A stretch of 5,427 nucleotides of DNA from an uncultured Paracoccaceae bacterium (GTDB taxonomy: Bacteria; Pseudomonadota; Alphaproteobacteria; Rhodobacterales; Rhodobacteraceae): positions 1 through 5,427 of the forward strand of contig CALEZJ010000083.1 in NCBI GenBank assembly GCA_937927885.1, given 5' to 3'. A program made the translations under genes and the position numbers. The notes under the pieces were generated by a model. It did not search any database and was not told where the DNA came from. It saw only the letters and a program-made list of their open reading frames with translations. Below are positions 1 to 5,427 of this stretch, in pieces. Numbering within the stretch: position 1 is the first letter of the stretch; each line of letters opens with the position of its first letter.

Positions 1-1
1 G

Positions 2-1291
2 CTGGGGGCGGCGCTGGGTCTGTGGTCGGTGGCCTATCTGTTGCTGATCCGTGTCTTCATGCCGCATATCCGCCTGCGGTCGGGCGCGCGGGCCGGGGCG
101 CGGGCGATGGTGACCGGGCAGGTGGTGGACACGATCACCAACATCCGCACCGTCAAGCTGTTCGCCCATGCGCAGTTCGAGGACGGCAACGCGCTGGAGG
201 CGATGCGCGGGTTTCGCGAGCGGGTGCTGGCCTATGGACGCGTCTCGGCGGCCTTTCGCTTTGCGCTGATGCTGATTGCCGGCGTGCTGCCGGTGGTGCT
301 GGTCGGCGGCACGTTGTGGCTGTGGTCGCAGGGCGGGGCCTCGACCGGGCAGATCGTGGCGGCGGGGACAGTCGCGATCCGGCTGGCGCAGATGACCGGC
401 TGGGTCAGTTTCACCCTGATGGCGATCTATGCCAATATCGGCGAGGTCGAGGACGGCATGCGGACACTGACCGCGCCGCATGCCCTGACCGATGCGCCGG
501 GCGCCGCCATCCTGCCGGCTGCGCGGGGCGAGGTGGTGTTCGACGATGTCAGCTTTGCCTATGGACGGCGCTCGGGCGGGATTGGCGGGGTGTCGCTGAC
601 CATCCGGCCCGGGGAGCGGATCGGCATTGTCGGTGCCTCGGGGGCCGGCAAGACGACGCTGGTCGCCCTGCTCTTGCGGCTCTATGATTGCGAAAGCGGT
701 GCCGTGCGCATTGACGGGCATGACGTGCGCTCGGTCACGCAGGAAAGCCTGCGGCGCCAGATCGGCATGGTCACGCAGGACACCGCGATGTTCAACCGGT
801 CGGCGCGCGACAACATCCGCTATGGCCGCCCCGACGCGACCGAGGATCAGATCATTGCCGCCGCTCGGGCGGCAGAGGCGCATGAGTTCATCCTGGGCTT
901 GCGCGACAATGCGGGGCGCAAGGGATATGACGCGCAATTGGGCGAACGTGGCGTTCGCCTGTCGGGCGGGCAGCGGCAGCGCATCGCGCTGGCGCGGGCG
1001 TTTCTGAAGGACGCGCCGATCCTGGTGCTGGACGAGGCCACCTCGGCGCTGGACAGCGAGGTCGAGGCCCAGATCCAGGAGGCGCTGGCGCAGGTGATGG
1101 CGGGCAAGACGGTTCTGGCGATCGCCCACCGGCTGTCGACCATCGCGCGGATGGACCGGATCATCGTGCTTGACGCCGGGCGCATCGTCGAGGAAGGCAC
1201 GCATGAGGCGCTGTTGGCGCTGGGCGGGCGGTATGCGCGATTCTGGCAACGCCAGTCGGGCGGATTTCTGGGCGTGGATGAGGTGGCATGA
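2..1291 (+). CDS. ABC exporter half-transporter, fused permease/ATPase (5' partial)
   Basis: The frame is open from base 2, so the true start lies left of the window. The visible 429 residues are roughly the last two thirds of a type-IV (MsbA-like) half-transporter, which usually runs about 580-620 residues. The membrane part shows three hydrophobic stretches (about 5-64, 240-310 and 350-430), separated by a long cytoplasmic loop. A complete nucleotide-binding domain follows: Walker A GASGAGKTT from base 632, Q-loop GMVTQD, signature LSGGQRQR (from base 959), Walker B ILVLDEATSALD with catalytic Glu, and H-loop AIAHRLSTI. All catalytic residues are present, so the ATPase should be active. The protein should dimerise in the inner membrane and export a lipid, drug or other hydrophobic substrate. 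The substrate cannot be read from this part. Its stop overlaps the start of the next gene (ATGA), which suggests translational coupling. Family is certain; substrate is unknown. Confidence 0.95.
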   Translation: MGAALGLWSVAYLLLIRVFMPHIRLRSGARAGARAMVTGQVVDTITNIRTVKLFAHAQFEDGNALEAMRGFRERVLAYGRVSAAFRFALMLIAGVLPVVLVGGTLWLWSQGGASTGQIVAAGTVAIRLAQMTGWVSFTLMAIYANIGEVEDGMRTLTAPHALTDAPGAAILPAARGEVVFDDVSFAYGRRSGGIGGVSLTIRPGERIGIVGASGAGKTTLVALLLRLYDCESGAVRIDGHDVRSVTQESLRRQIGMVTQDTAMFNRSARDNIRYGRPDATEDQIIAAARAAEAHEFILGLRDNAGRKGYDAQLGERGVRLSGGQRQRIALARAFLKDAPILVLDEATSALDSEVEAQIQEALAQVMAGKTVLAIAHRLSTIARMDRIIVLDAGRIVEEGTHEALLALGGRYARFWQRQSGGFLGVDEVA

Positions 1292-1713
1292 GCGATCTGG
1301 GCACTGTCTCGGGGGTCGAACTGGGCAGGTCCCTGCGCGGCGTGGGGGTGAACCTGCTGTGCCGTGACGTCCCGCGCATGGCCGCGTTTCTGGGCGGCTG
1401 TCTGGGGCTGACGCTGCACCGGGTCGAGGCCGATTTCGCGCTGGCCGGGCATGGCGAAGCCCTGATCCAGCTGCATTCGGACGCGGCCTTTGGCGGGCAT
1501 CCCCTGATGGCACTGTTGCCGGACAATCCGCCGCGCGGCGCCGGGGTGCAGGTGTATCTGTTCGGGGTCGATCCGGACACGGCCTGCGCGCGGGCCGAGG
1601 CGGCGGGGGGGCAGGTTATCGAGCCCCCGACCGACAAGCCGCACGGCCTGCGCGAGGCGACGATCCTCGCGCCTGAGGGGCAGGCGTTTTCCCCCGCCGT
1701 GGTGCGCCGCTGA
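1288..1713 (+). CDS. VOC (glyoxalase/bleomycin-resistance fold) family protein
   Basis: This 141-residue protein has the layout of a single VOC domain module pair. A first beta strand (GVNLLCRDV, about 18-28) leads to a helix and the typical 'FLGGCLGLTLHRVE' turn (34-47). Next come strands with a possible metal ligand in IQLHSD (H63), a second half starting at GVQVYLFGVDPD (86-97), the helix ARAEAAGGQVIEPP, and a closing REATILAPEGQ (122-132) where the family commonly carries an acidic metal ligand (E123 here). VOC proteins include lyases, dioxygenases and drug-binding proteins. This one lacks a His in the first strand, so metal binding and catalysis are uncertain. The ATG at 1288 overlaps the exporter stop and has GAGGTG (1280-1285) just upstream. 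Its own stop shares a base with the following ATG. A link to substrates of the exporter (binding or resistance) is possible but only inferred from position. No specific function is assigned. Confidence 0.85.
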   Translation: MSDLGTVSGVELGRSLRGVGVNLLCRDVPRMAAFLGGCLGLTLHRVEADFALAGHGEALIQLHSDAAFGGHPLMALLPDNPPRGAGVQVYLFGVDPDTACARAEAAGGQVIEPPTDKPHGLREATILAPEGQAFSPAVVRR

Positions 1714-2918
1714 TGCGGGTCGAACGGTTGACCCTGAAGGGCGAGGGCGTGTCGCAGGGTCTGGTCATCGAGCGCGTCCTGCCCGGAGAAGAGGTCGAGG
1801 GCATCGCCGTCGACGGGCGGATTGCGCAACCGAGGGTCCTGACGCCCTCGGTCCAGCGCGTTGCGGCCCCCTGTCGCCATTACCGGGCCTGCGGCGGATG
1901 TGCCCTGATGCATGGCTCGGACGAATTCGTGGCCGGATGGAAACAGGAGGTGGTGCGCCTAGCGCTCGCCGGGCAGGGGGTGGAGGCGCCGTTTCGCCCG
2001 ATCCTGACCTCGCCTCCGGCCTCGCGCAGGCGGGCCACGCTGGCCGGCCGCCGGTTGAAATCCGGGGCGCTGGTGGGGTTTCATGGTCGTGCCTCCGGGA
2101 CGGTGACCGAAATCGACGGGTGCCATCTGCTCGATCCGGCGCTGATGGCGGCCCTTCCCGCGATGGAGGCGCTGGTCGAGGCCGGTGCCGCCCGCAAGGG
2201 TGAGGTGCGTCTGACGGCGACAGCCTTCGATGAAGGGGTCGAGGTCTCGGTCGAGGGCGGCAAGGTGCTGGACGCCGACCTTCGTGCCCGGCTGCCGCCG
2301 CTGGCGCTGCGCCATGCGATCGTCCGCCTGTCCTGGAACGGCGAGGTGCTGCTCCAGCAAGTCCCTCCCACGTTGGGCATCGGTCGCGCGCGGGTCTCAC
2401 CGCCGCCGGGTGTCTTTCTGCAGGCCACACCCCAGGGCGAAGCCGCGCTGATCGCAGCCGTGCGCGAGGCGCTGGGCCCCGCGCGCAAGGTCGCGGACCT
2501 GTTCGCCGGCTGCGGCACCTTTGCCTTGCCCCTGGCCGAGACGGCCGAGGTCCATGCCGTCGAGGGAAATGGCGCCCTGCTGACCGCCCTCGACCTTGCC
2601 TGGCGCGGCGCAGGCGGGTTGAAGCGCGTGACGACCGAGGTGCGGGACCTGTTTCGTCGACCCTTGCTGCCGGACGAGTTGGCGCGTTTTGACGCTGTCG
2701 TCATCGACCCCCCGCGCGCCGGGGCCGAGGCACAGATCGCCGAGCTTGCCCGCGCCCAGGTCTCCCGGATCGCCCATGTCAGTTGCAACCCGCTGACCTT
2801 TGCGCGCGACGCCCGAAGCCTGGTGACTGCCGGGTACCGGCTGGACTGGGTGCAGGTCATCGACCAGTTTCGCTGGTCGTCGCATGTAGAACTTGCGGCC
2901 CGCTTCGTGCGTGCATAG
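1713..2918 (+). CDS. class I SAM-dependent RNA m5U methyltransferase (TrmA/RlmC/RlmD family, Fe-S type)
   Basis: This 401-residue cytoplasmic enzyme should methylate C5 of a uridine in RNA, in this subfamily usually 23S rRNA, using S-adenosylmethionine. The N terminus (1-45) resembles a TRAM RNA-binding domain. Four cysteines match the 4Fe-4S ligands of the RlmD type: C54, C60 and C63 in PCRHYRACGGC, plus C137 in DGCHLLDP. The FLQ motif (235-237) precedes the Rossmann SAM motif VADLFAGCGTFALPLA (260-275). DPPRAG is at 332-337, the catalytic nucleophile C358 is in HVSCNP, and the likely base E393 is in HVE near the end. The C-terminal motif reads DQFRWSSHVE where E. coli RlmD has a DMFPHT-like version, a modest variation. 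The start shares a base with the upstream stop (TGATG) and has no clear ribosome binding site, so translation is probably coupled. The family is certain. The exact uridine target is not, so no symbol is given. Confidence 0.95.
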   Translation: MRVERLTLKGEGVSQGLVIERVLPGEEVEGIAVDGRIAQPRVLTPSVQRVAAPCRHYRACGGCALMHGSDEFVAGWKQEVVRLALAGQGVEAPFRPILTSPPASRRRATLAGRRLKSGALVGFHGRASGTVTEIDGCHLLDPALMAALPAMEALVEAGAARKGEVRLTATAFDEGVEVSVEGGKVLDADLRARLPPLALRHAIVRLSWNGEVLLQQVPPTLGIGRARVSPPPGVFLQATPQGEAALIAAVREALGPARKVADLFAGCGTFALPLAETAEVHAVEGNGALLTALDLAWRGAGGLKRVTTEVRDLFRRPLLPDELARFDAVVIDPPRAGAEAQIAELARAQVSRIAHVSCNPLTFARDARSLVTAGYRLDWVQVIDQFRWSSHVELAARFVRA

Positions 2919-2933
2919 ATCGTGCGCGACATC

Positions 2934-2937
2934 AGGA
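2934..2937 (+). promoter_or_regulatory. ribosome binding site of the sodium channel gene
   Basis: AGGA ends 7 bases before the ATG at 2945, inside the 26-base gap after the methyltransferase stop. It settles the start of the channel gene, whose frame is otherwise open well into the methyltransferase. There is no room for a strong terminator in this gap, so transcription probably continues from upstream. Confidence 0.65.
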
Positions 2938-2944
2938 CCTTGCC

Positions 2945-3737
<793 letters not shown>

Positions 3738-3766
<29 letters not shown>

Positions 3767-5003
3767 TGTCGTCGGGGAATTCCTCGGTTCCGTGCCAGCG
3801 GGCGAGTTCCCACATCATCGCATCGAGCAGGGTCTGACCGCGCAGCGGCGCCAACCGGGTCAGGATCAGCGCCAGCCCGTCCTGCCCCAGTTCCACACCG
3901 TCGGGATTGGGGCATTCGGTGATCCCGTCCGACACCAGAATCAACCGCTCGCCCGGCTGAAGGCAGGTGTCAAAGCTTTCATAGGTCGCGCCGTCGAGCA
4001 GGCCGATCGGCAGGCCGCCCACACCCAGAACCGTCACCGTGCCATCGGTGTGTTGAACCATCGGATGCGGATGGCCCGCCTGCACCAGCGAGACCCGTCC
4101 GTTGGTGCGGTCGATCACCGCATAGGCCAGGGTGACATAGCGCTCGGTCTGGATCTCGGACAGCATGAGGCGGTTCATCGCGCAGGCGACCTGATCCGGG
4201 GGGCGCGGCGTCGGCCCGGCCAAGCCACGGCTGATGGCGATGTTGTGGTCCGGCGAGGCGCCCGACAGCAATCCCGAAAGGCGAGCCGTGAGCAGGGCCG
4301 AAGTGACGCCATGGCCCGACACATCAAAGGCATAGAGGCCGAAGACCCCGGATGTGATCTCGAAGAACCCGGCCATGTCCCCCCCGACCGGCCCCGAAGG
4401 ACGCAAGAGCAGGCTGATCGCGCCTTCGGCAAAGGTATGGGACCGTTCGCGCAAGAGGGACAATTGAAGGTTGCGCGCCTCGATCAGGTCGCGGTCGAGC
4501 GTCTCGTAGACCGCCTGCAGCTTTGCCAGGGTGTCGGTGAGCAGCAGATTGTTGCCCCTGAGCGTGCGTTCCATCGCGATGACGCGTTCGCCGGCCCGGA
4601 TCCTGGCCCGCAATTCACCCGGGTCGACAGGTTTGGCGAGGAAATCATCGGCCCCCACGTCCAACCCCTCGGTCACCGCGGACTTGTCGGTTTTCGAGGT
4701 CAGCAGGATGAAATACACATAGCGGTCCGAGGGACGCGCGCGCAGCGCGCGGCAGAATTCGATGCCGGTCATCCCCGGCATCATCCAGTCGGACAGGACC
4801 AGATCGATGTCCTCCCGGGCGCACAGGGCCAGTGCCTGGTCCCCCGATTCGGCGTGGAGCACGGTGAAATCGTGTCCGCGCAATCCGCTGGCGATCAGCA
4901 TGCGCTGGGCGCGCGAATCGTCCACGATCAACACCTTGCTGATCGACGGAAGGGGCATGCGCGGCGCATGCTGCCGCGAATCGGTCTGGAGGGATACGGA
5001 CAC
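3738..5003 (-). CDS. response regulator with PP2C/SpoIIE-type serine phosphatase output (RsbU-like)
   Basis: A 421-residue cytoplasmic regulator if it begins at the GTG at 5003. The receiver domain (about 22-140) has the acidic pair D28/D29 in VLIVDDS, phosphoacceptor D72 in LVLSDWMMPGMTG (codon 4788-4790), T102 and K124 in FLAKP, so it should be phosphorylatable. A helical linker (about 139-186, ending EARNLQLSLLRE) resembles the coiled coil of RsbU/RssB-like phosphatases. The PPM phosphatase domain follows with metal-binding D209 in GGDM, D227 in FDVSGHG, D359 in SDGITE and D411/D412 in PDDIS, so it looks active. Such proteins dephosphorylate an STAS anti-anti-sigma protein and release a sigma factor. 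Rhodobacter capsulatus RbaY is a similar protein by recollection. The GTG is preferred because AGGTG (5008-5012) lies just upstream. An in-frame ATG at 4958 (406 residues) also gives a normal receiver start. An ATG at 5081 is unlikely because it would lie upstream of the putative promoter's transcription start. The gene is divergent to an Hpt gene and overlaps the channel gene tail-to-tail. Confidence 0.93.
4955..4971. repeat. perfect 8-base inverted repeat over the alternative ATG of the receiver-phosphatase gene
   Basis: GCATGCGC (4955-4962) and GCGCATGC (4964-4971) are exact inverted copies around one central base. The repeat covers the in-frame ATG at 4958. A one-base loop cannot fold as drawn, but a shortened stem with a 5-base loop could form in RNA, or the site could bind a dimeric protein. 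It lies just inside the coding region if translation starts at GTG 5003. Function is unknown; in GC-rich DNA chance is a real possibility. Confidence 0.5.
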
Positions 5004-5007
5004 GGGA

Positions 5008-5012
5008 CACCT
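5008..5012 (-). promoter_or_regulatory. ribosome binding site supporting the GTG start of the receiver-phosphatase
   Basis: Read on the - strand, AGGTG lies 4 bases before the GTG at 5003 (6 bases counted from AGG). The alternative ATG at 4958 has only a GC-rich stretch without purine-rich complementarity ahead of it, and the ATG at 5081 has A-rich sequence without a Shine-Dalgarno match. This favours the GTG start but does not prove it. Confidence 0.45.
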
Positions 5013-5049
5013 GTCAAGCTTTCCCCTGTCTTGCCGCCTGAGCCTTAAC

Positions 5050-5074
5050 AACTGCTGAAACACCGAATTGTTCC
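5050..5074 (-). promoter_or_regulatory. candidate ECF-type (EcfG-like) promoter for the receiver-phosphatase gene
   Basis: On the - strand, GGAAC (5074-5070) is followed after 16 bases by AGTT (5053-5050). This fits the GGAAC-N16/17-cGTT pattern known for EcfG general-stress sigma factors of Alphaproteobacteria, with one mismatch at the weakly conserved first base of the -10. A transcript would begin near 5043, about 40 bases before the GTG at 5003. Against it: the motif is short, and many Rhodobacterales are thought to lack the EcfG system, so another ECF sigma factor or chance could explain it. Confidence 0.35.
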
Positions 5075-5135
5075 ACAGCATTTTTTTGCATTAACGTCTC
5101 GGTAGCGGGTTCTGTGCCAATATGCGCAGGGCGAG

Positions 5136-5140
5136 AGGAG
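5136..5140 (+). promoter_or_regulatory. ribosome binding site of the Hpt gene
   Basis: AGGAG, a strong anti-16S match, lies 7 bases ahead of the ATG at 5148. It fixes the start of an otherwise short and truncated reading frame. Confidence 0.75.
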
Positions 5141-5147
5141 CGGGATC

Positions 5148-5427
5148 ATGATCGACTGGGCTCAGGTCAACGAATTGCGCGTCGAGATGGGCGAGGCCTT
5201 TGACGAACTCGTCGATGCCTTCCTGCAGGAAACCGATGAGGGGATGGGGCGGCTCGATCCGGGGGATGCGCTGCCGGATCAGGCTGCGGCCCTGCATTTC
5301 CTGAAGGGGTCGGCGCTGAATCTGGGGTTTCACAGCTTTGCCCGGCTGTGCGCCGAGGGCGAGGATGCCGCGAATCGCGGCCAGTCGCCAGCCTTTGACC
5401 CGGATGCGCTGCACGATTGCTATGTGC
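5148..5427 (+). CDS. Hpt (histidine phosphotransfer) domain protein (3' partial)
   Basis: The frame starting at ATG 5148 stays open to the right edge and gives 93 residues. AGGAG (5136-5140) sits 7 bases ahead of the start. The N terminus MIDWAQVNELRVEMGE.. FDELVDAFLQET (about 1-29) is the usual first helix pair of small Hpt proteins. LHFLKGSALNLGF (49-61) is the family's signature, with phosphoacceptor H50 (codon 5295-5297), the conserved K53-G54-S55 and N58-LG. The following helix is FARLCAEGEDAA (64-75). A free-standing Hpt protein of this kind is usually about 100-125 residues, so only the end should be missing. It receives a phosphoryl group from a hybrid histidine kinase and passes it to a receiver Asp. 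The divergently encoded receiver-phosphatase is the natural candidate target, though this is inferred from position. No kinase is visible in the window. Family assignment is strong; partner is inferred. Confidence 0.92.
   Translation, partial: MIDWAQVNELRVEMGEAFDELVDAFLQETDEGMGRLDPGDALPDQAAALHFLKGSALNLGFHSFARLCAEGEDAANRGQSPAFDPDALHDCYV

Larger units (their letters stand above)
5004..5147. other. divergent regulatory spacer between receiver-phosphatase and Hpt genes
   Basis: This 144-base spacer must hold the start signals of both divergent genes. Its middle (about 5045-5095) is clearly more A+T-rich than the surrounding genes and contains a run of seven T (5081-5087) beside TTGCATTAAC. No convincing sigma-70 -35/-10 pair with normal spacing was found for the Hpt gene. 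A weak TTGGCA on the - strand (complement of 5117-5122) has only a poor -10 match behind it. Confidence 0.6.

Noticed and set aside
22..687. A 221-codon + frame overlapping the ABC exporter
   Set aside because: It is a frame-shifted shadow of the exporter with Gly/Arg/Ala-rich composition; the exporter frame carries the intact Walker A motif here.
847..1644. A 265-codon - strand open frame (and an overlapping 250-codon one at 1161-1913)
   Set aside because: Both are antisense to the ABC ATPase domain and the VOC gene and have Pro/Arg/Ser-rich composition without motifs.
3792..5048. A 418-codon open frame on the + strand, antisense to the receiver-phosphatase
   Set aside because: The - strand protein has complete receiver and PP2C motifs. 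The + frame gives a low-complexity Gly/Arg/Gln-rich product with no recognisable domain.
5053..5087. TGCTG (5053-5057) and CAGCA (5076-5080) followed by seven T: possible intrinsic terminator on the + strand
   Set aside because: The stem is only 5 pairs with a loop of 18 bases, and no + strand gene ends upstream of it. It lies in a divergent promoter region.
5091..5414. A 107-codon - strand open frame at the right edge
   Set aside because: It is antisense to the Hpt gene, which has a strong ribosome binding site and the diagnostic HFLKGSALNLG motif.

Overview
The window is dense, GC-rich bacterial DNA. Codons strongly favour G/C in the third position and genes are packed with overlapping stops and starts. 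The gene families and protein style (a BacNav-type sodium channel closely resembling NavAb, an Fe-S m5U RNA methyltransferase, and a receiver-PP2C regulator next to an Hpt protein) fit an alphaproteobacterium, most likely a Rhodobacteraceae member. That placement is inferred from style and recalled relatives, not from a search.

Left part, + strand (1-3766): four genes run in the same direction with almost no gaps. They are the C-terminal two thirds of an ABC exporter half-transporter (cut by the left edge), a small VOC/glyoxalase-fold protein starting inside the exporter stop (ATGA), a TrmA/RlmD-type RNA uracil-5-methyltransferase starting on the last base of the VOC stop (TGATG), and 26 bases later a complete voltage-gated sodium channel with the TLESWSM selectivity filter. 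Spacing suggests one transcript. The four products share no obvious pathway, so this looks like a shared-transcription housekeeping/transport cluster.

Right part (3738-5427): a receiver domain fused to a PP2C/SpoIIE-type serine phosphatase lies on the - strand and runs tail-to-tail into the sodium channel gene, with 29 bases of coding overlap. Divergent to it, on the + strand, an Hpt (histidine phosphotransfer) protein starts at 5148 and is cut by the right edge. The two proteins are natural partners: Hpt-His to receiver-Asp phosphotransfer, then control of a PP2C phosphatase that would typically dephosphorylate an anti-sigma-factor antagonist in a partner-switching cascade. The 144-base divergent spacer holds a GGAAC-N16-aGTT element reading toward the phosphatase gene. 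It resembles alphaproteobacterial EcfG-type (general stress) promoters and sits about 47 bases ahead of a GTG start with a Shine-Dalgarno-like sequence.

No mobile element, CRISPR array, tRNA/rRNA or convincing intrinsic terminator was seen. No gene-free stretch exceeds 300 bases. I see no clearly new system. The phosphorelay/phosphatase pair with its possible stress promoter is the part most worth following up.
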